Of a stretch of 64,000 nt of DNA, positions 8,374 to 19,208 are shown in pieces; positions within the stretch are counted from its first letter, which is position 1; each line of letters begins with the position of its first letter. Source of the stretch: Candidatus Limnocylindrales bacterium (GTDB lineage Bacteria; Desulfobacterota; Binatia; UBA1149; CAITLU01). The stretch lies in the NCBI GenBank assembly GCA_035626395.1, contig DASPNR010000030.1:310001-374000 (forward strand), given 5' to 3'. The translations under genes were made by a program, and so were the position numbers. The notes below the pieces were generated by a model. That model saw only the letters and a list, made by a program, of their open reading frames with translations. It had not been told where the DNA came from and searched no databases.

Positions 8374-9327
8374 TCAGCGCTGCAGCCCCGCGCACTTCCT
8401 CTCGACGAACTCGATCACGTCCGCTTCCAGCCGCACGCCGCCGAGCCGGTTGGCTTCCTGCACGCCGGTTGGGCTGGTGACGTTGACCTCGCTCAGGTAG
8501 TCGCCGATCACGTCGAGGCCGGCGAAGTAGATGCCGAGCGCGTCCAGCGACGGCGCCAGGCGGTCGCAGATCCTTCTCTCGCGCTCGCCGATCTCGGTTG
8601 GCACCACCGTTCCACCGACGTGAATGTTGCCGCGCAGGTCCGTCTCGCGCGGCACGCGGCGGATCGCGCCGAGCGGCTTGCCGTTCAAGTACAGCAGGCG
8701 AACGTCGCCCGCGCGGGACTCGGGCAGGAACCGCTGCGCCATCACCGGCCGCATGCCGTGGCGCGTGGAGGTCTCCAGGATCGAGTAGGTGTTCAAATCG
8801 CCCGGCGCGATGCGGAAGATGCCAAGCCCGCCGCAGCCGTCGAGCGGCTTGACGACGATGTCCCCGCCGACCTTGTCGCGGAAGGCCAGGATCGCGTCCG
8901 GGCAGGCCGAAACCATGGTTTCGGCGATGAGATCCGGAAAGCGCAGGATGAACAGCTTTTCGGTGGCCTCGCGCAGCCCGGCGGCGTTGTTGAAGACGAA
9001 CGTGCGCGCGGGGTCGATCAGCGACAGCAGGTGCGTCGAGAAGAAGAAGTCGGTGTCGAAAGGCGGATCCTTGCGCATGAAGACGCAATGGAAATCATCG
9101 GCGGGGCGCCACCGGTACTCGCCGATCTCCGCGTGGCTTCCCTGCACCGGCGCGACCTTGAGCGTGGCGGTGCGCGCCAGCACGCGTCCGTCCTCGAACG
9201 CGAGGTCGGCGATGCCGCAGATATGGTTTTCGTGCCCGCGATCCTGCGCCTCGCGGATGAAGACGAACGAGGTGTCCTTGGTGATGTCGATCCGCTCGAT
9301 CGGATCCATCACGTGCAGGAGCTTCAC
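8374..9327 (-). CDS. gshB: Glutathione synthetase
   Basis: ATP-dependent ligase that adds glycine to gamma-glutamylcysteine, the last step of glutathione synthesis. The 317 residues match the bacterial GshB length and pattern: N-terminal MDPIERIDITKDTSFVF, the MRKDPPFD substrate motif, an ATP-grasp core with VVKPLDGCGGLGIF and the C-terminal EVNVTSPTG. A GTG start is preceded by AGGAGGG. It is last in a compact minus-strand run after rsmE (24-bp gap) and prmA. No gshA is in the window, so the first enzyme must be encoded elsewhere. Confidence 0.96.
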   Translation of the reverse strand: MKLLHVMDPIERIDITKDTSFVFIREAQDRGHENHICGIADLAFEDGRVLARTATLKVAPVQGSHAEIGEYRWRPADDFHCVFMRKDPPFDTDFFFSTHLLSLIDPARTFVFNNAAGLREATEKLFILRFPDLIAETMVSACPDAILAFRDKVGGDIVVKPLDGCGGLGIFRIAPGDLNTYSILETSTRHGMRPVMAQRFLPESRAGDVRLLYLNGKPLGAIRRVPRETDLRGNIHVGGTVVPTEIGERERRICDRLAPSLDALGIYFAGLDVIGDYLSEVNVTSPTGVQEANRLGGVRLEADVIEFVERKCAGLQR

Positions 9328-9351
9328 GATCGTTGCCCTCCTGTGGGCAGT

Positions 9352-10155
9352 CTAACTCGGCTCGGGACGCTTTGGCGGGCGGCGGCCGAGATCGCCCCAG
9401 AGGTGCTGGCAGACGGCGGCGGCCACGATGGCCGCGGTCTCGCTGCGCAGCACGCGCGGGCCCAGACCTACGTCGACCCAGCCGTGCTTGCGAGCGAGAT
9501 CGATCTCCTCTCGCGAAAAGCCGCCTTCGGGACCGACCACGGCGATGACCTTGTAGGTGTCGGGATAGCGCTGGCGCAGAGTGGCAGGCGGCTCGGGATC
9601 GGCACCGACGGTGAAGAGCAGGCCCAACGCATCGGCAGGTTTGGAGGCGATCAGCTCCTGGAACGTTCGCAGGCGCTCGACCACCGGCATCATCGTGCGG
9701 CCGCTCTGCTCGGCCGCCGCCTTGGCGATGCGGCGCCAGCGCTCGACGCGATCCATGGCCTGCTCGGCATCCAGGCGCCCGACGCTGCGCTCGGAGTGGA
9801 TCACGCAAATCCGATCCGCGCCGAGCTCGACGACCTTCTCGACGATCAGGTCGGTCTTCTTGCCCTTGGCCAGGCAGGGCGCGATCGTCATGTCGAGCGA
9901 GGACTCGGTGCTGGTGCCGGTGTCGCCGAGAATGCGCACCACCGCGCTCTCGCCCTGGTACATCTCGAGCACGCCGATGCACTCGCGGCCTGCGCCGTCG
10001 AATACGATCAGCTCGTCGCCGGGCTTGAAGCGAAGAACATTACGGAGGTGATGCAAGCCGGCGCCCGCAACGATGGCGCGGTCGGTGTTGAGGCGCTCCG
10101 GCTCCACGTACAGCCGGGTCTTGGGAAGCGCATGCGTGGCAACAGCCGTCAGCAT
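9352..10155 (-). CDS. rsmE: 16S rRNA m3U1498 methyltransferase RsmE
   Basis: SAM-dependent SPOUT-class methyltransferase acting on U1498 of 16S rRNA in the assembled 30S subunit. In the 267-residue product, an N-terminal PUA-like segment (HHLRNVLRFKPGDELIVFDG) precedes the knotted catalytic domain. The knot shows the signature blocks GPEGGFSREE and LGPRVLRSETA that form the cofactor-binding site. Length is slightly above the usual 240-250 because of N- and C-terminal tails. It lies 21 bp after prmA and 24 bp before gshB, so the three are probably one transcript. Confidence 0.95.
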   Translation of the reverse strand: MLTAVATHALPKTRLYVEPERLNTDRAIVAGAGLHHLRNVLRFKPGDELIVFDGAGRECIGVLEMYQGESAVVRILGDTGTSTESSLDMTIAPCLAKGKKTDLIVEKVVELGADRICVIHSERSVGRLDAEQAMDRVERWRRIAKAAAEQSGRTMMPVVERLRTFQELIASKPADALGLLFTVGADPEPPATLRQRYPDTYKVIAVVGPEGGFSREEIDLARKHGWVDVGLGPRVLRSETAAIVAAAVCQHLWGDLGRRPPKRPEPS

Positions 10156-10176
10156 CTCGACTCTGCGTATAAGCTC

Positions 10177-11106
10177 TCACGTTCGCGGCGCAAGAGGCTC
10201 GCGGTGCAGGACCACCGTCACCCACTCCCCACGCTCGAGAGTGGAGACCTCGTTCCAACCGGGACGGACGAAGGCTTCCTTGACCATCGCCAAGCGGCTC
10301 GACTCGATGCCCGAAAGCACCAGCACGCCTCGCTCGGCAACATTCGCCGTCAGCCGGCCCTGCATCTCGACCAGCGTTTCGGCCAAAATATTCGCTACGA
10401 CGAGGTCATAGGCGCCGCCGTCTGCCTCGGATGCGATGTTCGTGCCAACGGATGTCTCTGTGTTCTCGCGGGCAAGGCGCGCCCGGACGATGTCGCCGAC
10501 GCCGTTGCGCTCGATGTTTTCCTCGGCCGCCTCGACGGCGATCGGGTCATTGTCGATGGCGACGACCTCACGCGCCCCGAGACGCGCTGCGGCGATGGCG
10601 AGGATGGCCGAGCCGCAGCCGAGGTCGAGAACGCGGTCGCCGGCCTTGACGTTCGCGATGAGCGCCTCGATGCAGCCGGCGGTCGTCTCGTGCAGGCCGG
10701 TGCCAAACGCCATGCCCGGATTGATGACGATCGAGATCACGCCGGCCACTGGCGGCGACGGCTCCTCCCACGGCGGCAGAATCTCGATACGGCCGCCGAT
10801 CGTGTGACGGGCAAAGTGCCGGCGCCAGTTCTGCGTCCACACCCGCGGGTCGAGCTCGCGCACGACGACGTTCGGCGACGGGCAGCCGGCAAGGAAAGGC
10901 ATGTCGGCGAGCGCCGACGCCGCTCCCTGCGCGACGCCGGTTGCGTCGCGCAGCGAAGGCGCCTGCGTAAAAACGACGATGCTGGCGCCCCCGCCGTGCT
11001 CTCGCAGCTCGCAGCCGCTGAACCCCCGGGCTGCCAGAGAGGCGGCCGCCGCTTCACTGTGCTGCAGCGGCACTTCGAGAACGATCTCGTACCACGCATC
11101 TTCCAT
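10177..11106 (-). CDS. prmA: Ribosomal protein L11 methyltransferase
   Basis: SAM-dependent enzyme that trimethylates amino groups of ribosomal protein L11. The protein has an N-terminal substrate-recognition domain (about 1-100) and a class I methyltransferase domain with the PrmA signature FGTGLHETT, the SAM motif VLDLGCGSAILAIAA and the catalytic-loop VVANILAETL. ATG at 11106 starts MEDAWYEIVLEV, the expected beginning. The frame stays open 19 codons further upstream, but those residues are not family-like and would overlap the divergent gene. No clear Shine-Dalgarno precedes this ATG. First gene of prmA-rsmE-gshB. Confidence 0.94.
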   Translation of the reverse strand: MEDAWYEIVLEVPLQHSEAAAASLAARGFSGCELREHGGGASIVVFTQAPSLRDATGVAQGAASALADMPFLAGCPSPNVVVRELDPRVWTQNWRRHFARHTIGGRIEILPPWEEPSPPVAGVISIVINPGMAFGTGLHETTAGCIEALIANVKAGDRVLDLGCGSAILAIAAARLGAREVVAIDNDPIAVEAAEENIERNGVGDIVRARLARENTETSVGTNIASEADGGAYDLVVANILAETLVEMQGRLTANVAERGVLVLSGIESSRLAMVKEAFVRPGWNEVSTLERGEWVTVVLHREPLAPRT

Positions 11107-11143
11107 TGGACCGCGCACCCTAATCCAGCCAGCTTGTCGGATC

Positions 11144-11860
11144 ATGCCCGCGCCTCTTGCCATCGGTCATCGTGGCGCCGCCGGGATCATGCCCGAGAAC
11201 ACGCTGCCATCCTTCGAGAAGGCGCTCGAGCTGGGCGCCGAGGCGCTGGAGTTCGACGTGACGCTGACGCGCGACGGCGAGCCCATCATCATTCATGACG
11301 ACACTCTCGACCGCACCACCAACGGCCGCGGCGCCGTCGACAGCTTTTCGCTCGAGCAGCTGCGCGAGCTGGATGCCGGATCGTGGAAGGGCGTGCCGGC
11401 GCGGCTTCCGACGCTCGATGAGGTGCTGGGTGCGTTCGCGCATCGCGCGCTGCTCAATCTCGAGGTCAAGCGCAGCCGGCGTCGCGCCGAGCTTGTCGAT
11501 GCCTGCGCCGCCGCCGTCGCCGAGCGAGGGCTTCTCGACCGCGTCGTTTTCTCGTCGTTCGACCACGATGCGCTGCGCCTGGTTCGGCAGCTGCTTCCGC
11601 AGGCGCGCATCGGCGTGTTGTGCGAGCTGACGCGGCTGGAGGCCGCCTACCGCTGCGCCGACGAGATCGGCGCGGAGAACCTGCATCCGCCGGCGCTGCT
11701 GGTCACGGCGGGTCTGGTGCGGCGTGCGCATGAGCGCGGACTGGCGGTGTGGACGTGGACGGTCAACGATCCGCGCCGCATGGCGCGCCTTTGCGCACTC
11801 GGCGTCGACGGCATCTTCTCCGACTTTCCCGACCGCGTCCTTGCCGCCCGCGGGCACTGA
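11144..11860 (+). CDS. ugpQ: Cytosolic glycerophosphodiester phosphodiesterase
   Basis: Hydrolyses glycerophosphodiesters from phospholipid turnover to glycerol-3-phosphate and an alcohol. In the 238-residue product the catalytic signature IGHRG is at residues 7-11, followed by PENT, EFDV and IIHDDTLDRTTNG, which place the metal ligands and catalytic His of the GDPD TIM barrel. There is no signal peptide, so it resembles UgpQ rather than the periplasmic GlpQ. ATG at 11144 lies 37 bp from the divergent prmA start. It converges on the M16 peptidase gene with 33 bp between stops. Confidence 0.9.
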   Translation: MPAPLAIGHRGAAGIMPENTLPSFEKALELGAEALEFDVTLTRDGEPIIIHDDTLDRTTNGRGAVDSFSLEQLRELDAGSWKGVPARLPTLDEVLGAFAHRALLNLEVKRSRRRAELVDACAAAVAERGLLDRVVFSSFDHDALRLVRQLLPQARIGVLCELTRLEAAYRCADEIGAENLHPPALLVTAGLVRRAHERGLAVWTWTVNDPRRMARLCALGVDGIFSDFPDRVLAARGH

Positions 11861-11893
11861 TCGCCGCCAGCGGCTGCTGCATCGCAGGGAGCG

Positions 11894-14743
11894 TCAGCGC
11901 CCTCCGGCCGCCGCCGTCTTCGCCGGCGGCGGGCCGACGATCGCCTCGGTCCGGGCGTCGAGGTTGATGAAACGCTCGGCCACGCGCTGCACGTCGCCGG
12001 TGTCGACGGCGCGGATCTTGTCGGCGTATCGGCGGCCTTCGAGGTAGCCCAGGCCGTAGAGCTCGTTGAACGTCATGTTCTCGGCGATGGCGCTGTTGGT
12101 CTGCAGGGCGATCTCGTAGTTGCCGATCAGATAGCGGTGCGCGCGCTCGAGCTCCTCGCGCTTGACCGGCTGCGTGCGCACCTTTTCCAGCTCGACCATG
12201 AGGCCGTCCAGGGCGCGCTGCTCGTTGGCCGGATCCGTGGCGATGTAGGCGCCGAAGAGGCCGGGTGCGTAGCCTTCGCTCGAGAAGGACGTCACCGAGT
12301 AGCACAGCGCCTGCTTGTCGCGCAGCTCGTAGAAGAGACGTCCGCCCTGCCGCGACAGCACGGTGTCGAGCACCGAAAGCGGATGCTTGTCGGGATCGGT
12401 CACGGCAACGCCGGGGAACGCCACCACCACGTGCGACTGCTTGCGCACGCTGTCCATGCGCGCGCGCTGCGGAGCCGCCGGTACCGCCGCCGGCGGCGGT
12501 GCCTGGAACGGCTCACCGTCGCCTTGCAGCGATCCGAGCGCCTGCTGCAGGCGAGCGACGACTTCGCCCTCGTCGATGTCGCCGACCACGGTGACGACGA
12601 GGCTCTGCGGATCGAGCACATCGCGGTAGTAGCGGCGCAGATCGTCGGCCGTCAGCTTGCCGACGCTGTCGGCCTCACCGAGGACCGTCATGCCGTAGGG
12701 ATGGGTGGGGTAGACGGTGTGATAGGCCAGGTCGAAGGCGCGCTGCGCGCTCTCGTCGTTGCGGTTCTTGATCGCCAGCAGCAGCTCGCGGCGCGTCTTC
12801 TCGACTTCGTCGGCCGGGAATGCCGGCTTCAGCAGCACCTCCAGCGTCAGGTCCAGTCCCTGCGCCAGGTGCTCGGACAGGAACGTGCCGGAGACGCCGA
12901 AGGAGCTGCGCCCCGAGAAGCCGCTGACGTCGCCCGCCAGCGATTCGACTTCGCTGGCCAGCCGCTCGCGCGAGTAGCTGGCGGTGCCGCGCGTGAGCAT
13001 CTCGGCGACGAAGTTGGAGATGCCGTTGTTTCTGGGCGTCTCCGCCAGAAGGCCGCCGAGCACCGCCGCCCGGATCGAGAACAGCGGCACCGCGTGATGC
13101 TCCTGCACGATCACGCGCACGCCGTTGGGCAGCTTGTGCAGCTTGGGCTCGGTATCCTTGACCTGTCCGAGCGCGCGCGGGGTGGCCGGCGGCGCTTCGC
13201 GTCCTGCATCGGCGTCGGCAGCGACCTTGGGCGCCGTGGTATTCAGCGCTCCGGCGACGCGCTCGAGCTTGGCCAGCGTCAGGCGCTCGGGCTCGCCCTT
13301 GGGCCGCAGGCTGACGGCGGTCAGGTTCTCGTCGACCAGGTATCTGCGCGCGACGCGCTGCAGGTCGGCGGCACCGACGGCGCGGATCATCTCGATGTAT
13401 CGATCGGGATAGTCCGGATCGTTGTGCACGACGATCGAGTAACCGAGCTCGCGCGCCTGGCCCTGCACCGTCTGACGGCGATAGACGAAGTCGCTTTCGA
13501 GGTTGGCGCGGGCGCGCGCGATCTCGTCGGCGCTGGCCGGATAGTCGCGCACCCGCGCGATCTCCTCGATCAGCGCGCGCAGCACCTTCTCCTCGTCATC
13601 GGCTTCGAAGGCCGCCGTGGTCAGGAACAGTCCCGGATCGGGCGGCGTGTAGGCGAAGGCGCTGGCGCTGGTGGCGATGCCGGTGGTGGCCACGAGGCGG
13701 CGGTACAGCCGCGAGCTCTCGCCGCCGCCCAATACGTGCGCGAGCATGTCCAGTGCCGGCGTATCGGGATGGTTGGCGTCGGGAATGTGGAAGCCGAGCG
13801 CGAGCTGGGCCTCCTGGATGTCCATGGTGACGCTGGCCATGCGCGTCTCGTTCTGCGGCGGTTCGGGCGTGCGCTGCGGGCGCGGCACGGGCTTGTCGCG
13901 GAACTCGCCGAACCGGCGCTCGATCTCGCGCCGCATGCTCTTGGAGTCGAAGTCGCCGACGACCACCAGCGTCATGTTGCTCGGCGTGTAGTAGCGCCGG
14001 TAGAAGTCCAGGATCATGTCGCGCGTCAGGCCCTTGATCGACGCCTCGGTGCCGATGACGGAGCGCTTGTAGGGATGGCTCTTGTAGGCGGTCTCGAAGA
14101 GCGTGTCGTAGATGCGATTGCTCGGCGAATCCTGGCCGCGTTTGTACTCCTCCATCACCACGTCGAGCTCCTTGGCCAGCTCGGTAGGGTCGAAGGAGGA
14201 AAACTGGACGGCGTCGGCCAGGATGTCGATGCCTTCGTTGGCGAAACGCGAGGCCAGGACGAGGTGATAGACGGTCTGGTCCCACGACGTCCACGCGTTG
14301 ATGCTGCCGCCCGAGGATTCGACGGCACCGGCGATCTCACCGACGCCGCGCCGTTTGGTGCCCTTGAACAGCATGTGCTCGTGCACGTGGGCGATGCCGG
14401 CCTCGATATCGACCTCGTCGGCTCCGCCTGCCTTGACCCACACCTGTTCGGCCACCACCGGCGCGAAATGGTCCTCGCGCAGGACCACCTGCAGGCCGTT
14501 GTCGAGCTTGTAGATTTCGGTCTTGGGCTTCTTGGCGATGTCGTTGGAGGAAGGGGAATCGTTCATGGTTCCGCACCCGCTGATCAGCAGCAGCGCAAGC
14601 GACAGGACCGCGGCCGGCGCAGTGGCCGCCAAGCGCCGCGGTCGTGGGCAAAAAATCGTTGTCGAAAAGGATGACCGTGCATCGGCGCACGGCCGGCGGC
14701 CGGGTCGGGGACAGAGCACAGGCTCGCTACGGGTTCTGCTCAT
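11894..14743 (-). CDS. Lipoprotein with two fused M16 zinc-peptidase units
   Basis: Probable envelope-bound zinc protease of the M16 (insulinase/pitrilysin) family, 949 residues. The lipobox LISGC at 53-57 predicts lipidation of Cys57. The first M16 unit carries the inverted zinc motif HVHEH (119-123), with the usual downstream Glu in VMEEYKRGQDSPSNR. The second unit, from about residue 525, aligns by NGVRVIVQEH and ISNFVAEMLTRGT but has no HxxEH, as in non-catalytic partner subunits. Many bacteria encode these as two adjacent genes; here they are one chain. The 40 residues before the signal helix are unusually long, so an internal start such as the TTG codon near residue 38 is possible. Confidence 0.9.
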   Translation of the reverse strand: MSRTRSEPVLCPRPGRRPCADARSSFSTTIFCPRPRRLAATAPAAVLSLALLLISGCGTMNDSPSSNDIAKKPKTEIYKLDNGLQVVLREDHFAPVVAEQVWVKAGGADEVDIEAGIAHVHEHMLFKGTKRRGVGEIAGAVESSGGSINAWTSWDQTVYHLVLASRFANEGIDILADAVQFSSFDPTELAKELDVVMEEYKRGQDSPSNRIYDTLFETAYKSHPYKRSVIGTEASIKGLTRDMILDFYRRYYTPSNMTLVVVGDFDSKSMRREIERRFGEFRDKPVPRPQRTPEPPQNETRMASVTMDIQEAQLALGFHIPDANHPDTPALDMLAHVLGGGESSRLYRRLVATTGIATSASAFAYTPPDPGLFLTTAAFEADDEEKVLRALIEEIARVRDYPASADEIARARANLESDFVYRRQTVQGQARELGYSIVVHNDPDYPDRYIEMIRAVGAADLQRVARRYLVDENLTAVSLRPKGEPERLTLAKLERVAGALNTTAPKVAADADAGREAPPATPRALGQVKDTEPKLHKLPNGVRVIVQEHHAVPLFSIRAAVLGGLLAETPRNNGISNFVAEMLTRGTASYSRERLASEVESLAGDVSGFSGRSSFGVSGTFLSEHLAQGLDLTLEVLLKPAFPADEVEKTRRELLLAIKNRNDESAQRAFDLAYHTVYPTHPYGMTVLGEADSVGKLTADDLRRYYRDVLDPQSLVVTVVGDIDEGEVVARLQQALGSLQGDGEPFQAPPPAAVPAAPQRARMDSVRKQSHVVVAFPGVAVTDPDKHPLSVLDTVLSRQGGRLFYELRDKQALCYSVTSFSSEGYAPGLFGAYIATDPANEQRALDGLMVELEKVRTQPVKREELERAHRYLIGNYEIALQTNSAIAENMTFNELYGLGYLEGRRYADKIRAVDTGDVQRVAERFINLDARTEAIVGPPPAKTAAAGGR

Positions 14744-14778
14744 GTTCTCGCTCGTCGGGGAAGTCGGACCAGCCTGAC

Positions 14779-14816
14779 ACGACGGCCGCTGACGTCAATC
14801 TCACTCGGGCCGTCGT
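14779..14816. repeat. 9-bp inverted repeat in divergent promoter region
   Basis: ACGACGGCC at 14779-14787 is perfectly inverted at 14808-14816, and the 8-bp palindrome TGACGTCA (14790-14797) lies between. It ends four bases before a likely -35 box for cvpA-dnaG-rpoD and within 40 bp of the divergent peptidase start. It could be an operator or a transcript hairpin; no T-run follows. Confidence 0.4.
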
Positions 14817-14820
14817 TACG

Positions 14821-14849
14821 TTGACTCGTGCTGCCTATGCCCGGATCAT
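14821..14849 (+). promoter_or_regulatory. Candidate sigma-70 promoter for cvpA-dnaG-rpoD
   Basis: TTGACT (14821-14826), a 17-bp spacer and GATCAT (14844-14849) match the -35/-10 consensus at 5/6 and 4/6 positions. The predicted start lies about 30 bases before the cvpA GTG. The call rests on pattern only. Confidence 0.42.
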
Positions 14850-14885
14850 GCGTGCGTGCCATCGTGGCGATGGCGCGAATGCGCA

Positions 14886-15536
14886 GTGAGCACGGTCGAT
14901 ATCATCCTGGCTCTGGCTCTCCTGTTCGCCATCGTGCGCGGTTACGGTCGCGGCCTCTTCGGTGTGCTGGCAGGACTGGCCGCTCCCGTGCTCGCGTTCA
15001 TGGTTGCCGCCGATTGGTCGGATCCGGTCGCCGACTACCTGGAGCAGTCGCTGCCGGTTCCCGACTTCCTGCTCGACTTTCTGGCACAGGCGATCATCTT
15101 CGTCGGGATCATCGTGCTCGTGCGCATCCTCGCCGGTTTCCTGGCGCGAATCTTCGGCTTCGGCCTGTCCCTGCCGAGCCGCGTCGTGGCGGCGGGCTTC
15201 AGCGGCGTCATCGCCGCGCTGGTGCTCGGCTTCACGATCGTTTTGATTCGCTCGCTGATCCCGTCGCATACTGCCGGCCGCGACGAAGCGGAAGCGCTCG
15301 TGGCGGCGCCGGTGGCCGATCTGCTGACCCGCGTCGACGCGCGCGTCAGCGAATCGGTGCTCGGCCCGCGCCTGGCGGCGCTGGCGAGCATGGCACTGAG
15401 CGAGGCGATGCCCTATGTTCCCGCGCAGCTGCCGGTGTCGGTGCCGGTGGCGCCAGGCGGCGAGGAGCAGCCCGCGCACACCGGCGACCGCGACGATTCC
15501 GCTTCGACCGCGCCGGCGGAAACGAGTGATAGCTGA
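14886..15536 (+). CDS. cvpA: CvpA-family membrane protein
   Basis: CvpA-family inner-membrane protein of about 216 residues; in E. coli CvpA is linked to colicin V production and envelope stress tolerance, with no defined molecular role. Four hydrophobic segments in the first 120 residues and the opening STVDIILALALLFAIVRGYG are typical. The C-terminal tail is Pro/Glu/Ser-rich and soluble. GTG at 14886 was chosen because homology starts there; upstream codons are not family-like and the Shine-Dalgarno is weak. Its end overlaps dnaG by 11 bp, so translation is coupled. Confidence 0.85.
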   Translation: MSTVDIILALALLFAIVRGYGRGLFGVLAGLAAPVLAFMVAADWSDPVADYLEQSLPVPDFLLDFLAQAIIFVGIIVLVRILAGFLARIFGFGLSLPSRVVAAGFSGVIAALVLGFTIVLIRSLIPSHTAGRDEAEALVAAPVADLLTRVDARVSESVLGPRLAALASMALSEAMPYVPAQLPVSVPVAPGGEEQPAHTGDRDDSASTAPAETSDS

Positions 15537-17281
15537 CGAGAAGATCGCCGAAATCCGGCAAGTCGCCCGCATCTCCGAGTTCGTCTCGCCCTACGTCACG
15601 CTCAAGCGCACCGGCCGCAATCTCTCGGGCCTGTGCCCGTTCCACGCCGAAAAGACCCCGTCGTTCTCCGTCAGCGATGACGGCGGCTTCTATCACTGCT
15701 TCGGTTGCGGGGCCGGCGGCAACGTCTTCAAGTTCGTCATGCAGATGGAGAACCTGACCTTTCCCGAGGCGGTCCGGAAGGTCGCGGCGCATTACGGCAT
15801 CGAGGTGCCCGAGGCCGCCGGCAGCGGGCCCGCTTCCGAGCGCGACCGCATGCTGGCCATCCTGGCTGCGGCCACGCGCTACTTCAGCGCCGCGCTGGCA
15901 AGGAGCGGCGTCGGTGACGCGATGGCAAGCTACCTTCGCGAGCGTGGTGTCGACGCCGCCGCCATCGAGCGGTTCTCGCTCGGTGCCACGCCGGCCTCCG
16001 GCGATGGCCTGGCGCAGTACCTGCGGCGGGAGGGGCACGACCTCGGCATCGCGGAGAAGCTGGGACTGGTCGGAATGCGCGGCGGCTCGACCTACGACCG
16101 CTTTCGCGAGCGCCTCATGTTTCCGATTCGCGATCCGCAGGGACGCACCGTCGGCTTCGGCGCTCGCCGCCTCGGGGAAGGCGACGGTCCCAAATACCTG
16201 AACTCGAGCGACTCGCCGGTCTACCACAAGAGCCGCGTGCTCTACGGCCTGTTCGAAGCACGCGAAGCCGCCCGCACGCTTCCGCCGCAGGAGCGGCCTT
16301 CCGAGCTCATTCTGGTCGAGGGCTATCTGGACGTCATCGCGATGTCGCAAAGCGGCATCACCAACGTCGTCGCAACCTGCGGCACCGCGCTCACTCCGGA
16401 TCAGGCCCGCGTGATGCGACGTCACGGCGAGGAGGTGGTGGCGTTGTTCGACGGCGACGACGCCGGCCGCCGCGCCGCTGCGCGCAGCTTTCCCGTCTTC
16501 CTGGAGGCAGGGCTGTGGGCGCGCGGGGTCTTTCTGCCTCAAGGAGAAGACCCGGACACATACGTCCGCAGCCACGGCGCCGACGCGATGCGGCATCTGC
16601 TGAAGGCGGCGGTGCCGCTGGTGGATGCGTACGTCCGTCACATCTCCAGCGGCGCCGCCGGCGCATCGGCGGCCGCGCGCGTGGGGGCCGAGATGGCCGG
16701 GGTCCTGCGGAAGGTCGAGAACCCTTTCGAGTACGACGTCCTCGTCAAAAAGGCCGCGCATTGGACCGGCATCTCCGAAGAGGTCCTGCGGCAGCAGGCA
16801 CGTGCGACGCAGAAGGCACCTGCGCCGACTGCCCCGGGCTCGAGGCCGGTGTTGCTTAGAAGCGGGCCTCCCGGCGCGGAGGAACTGCTGGTGGCCCTCA
16901 TGCTCGCCGATGTCCATGCCGTTGAACGCGTCGCGAGCCGGGATATCGTAGGGAGGATGCGGGAAGAGCCATGGTCGCGCATCGCGCGCACGATCATCGA
17001 ACATCATGGCTCCACCCAGGGAGTGGATCGCGGGGAGCTGCTGGCCACGATCGAAGAGCCCGCGCGAACGCGCCTGACGGCGCGCCTGCTCGACGACCCG
17101 ACCTTTGCCGACGAAGCGACCCGGCAGCGAGTGTTGAACGACTGCCTGGAGCGCCTTTGCGCGGCCGGACAGATGCAGGAGCGGCGAAGAATGCTCTCGC
17201 AGCTCCGTCAGTTGGAAGAAATGGGCGACGAGGCCGGCGCCAGTGCGCTGCTGGCCCAATGGAACGCGCGTAGGAACACCG

Positions 17282-17292
<11 letters not shown>
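15526..17292 (+). CDS. dnaG: DNA primase
   Basis: Synthesises RNA primers at the replication fork in contact with the replicative helicase. The 588 residues show the CHC2 zinc ribbon (Cys37, His40, Cys58, Cys61 in CPFH…CFGC), the catalytic TOPRIM core ([14 protein letters not shown] and the metal-binding [15 protein letters not shown]), and a C-terminal helicase-binding region. GTG start; the frame overlaps cvpA at its 5' end and rpoD at its 3' end by 11 bp each. The classic macromolecular-synthesis operon is rpsU-dnaG-rpoD; here cvpA takes the place of rpsU. Confidence 0.97.
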
Positions 17293-19102
<1,810 letters not shown>

Positions 19103-19110
19103 CAACCTGC

Positions 19111-19185
19111 GGGGCCCATAGCTCAGTCGGTCAGAGCGGGGGACTCATAATCCCTTGGTCCCAGGTTCGAATCCTGGTGGGCCCA
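19111..19185 (+). tRNA. tRNA with CAU anticodon (elongator Met or Ile2)
   Basis: Acceptor GGGCCCA (19111-19117) pairs with TGGGCCC (19178-19184); discriminator A, CCA not encoded. D-arm GCTC/GAGC, anticodon stem GGGGA/TCCCT with loop CTCATAA, T-arm CCAGG-TTCGAAT-CCTGG. A CAU anticodon can be elongator Met or, after lysidine modification, Ile2; the sequence alone does not decide. It starts 8 bp after rpoD. Confidence 0.93.
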
Positions 19186-19208
19186 TGCCGGATGCGTCCG
19201 CACGGCGG

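Noticed and set aside
8620-11298. An 892-codon plus-strand open frame opposite gshB-rsmE-prmA.
   Set aside because: It is the antisense shadow of three well-supported genes in GC-rich DNA; no family resemblance.
12137-14674. An 845-codon plus-strand open frame opposite the M16 peptidase gene.
   Set aside because: Antisense shadow; composition rich in Arg, His and Asp, and no start signal or domain.
19155-19208. Starting the zinc-ribbon coding sequence at 19155 or 19185.
   Set aside because: Both starts lie within the tRNA(CAU) gene, and homology begins only after 19230.
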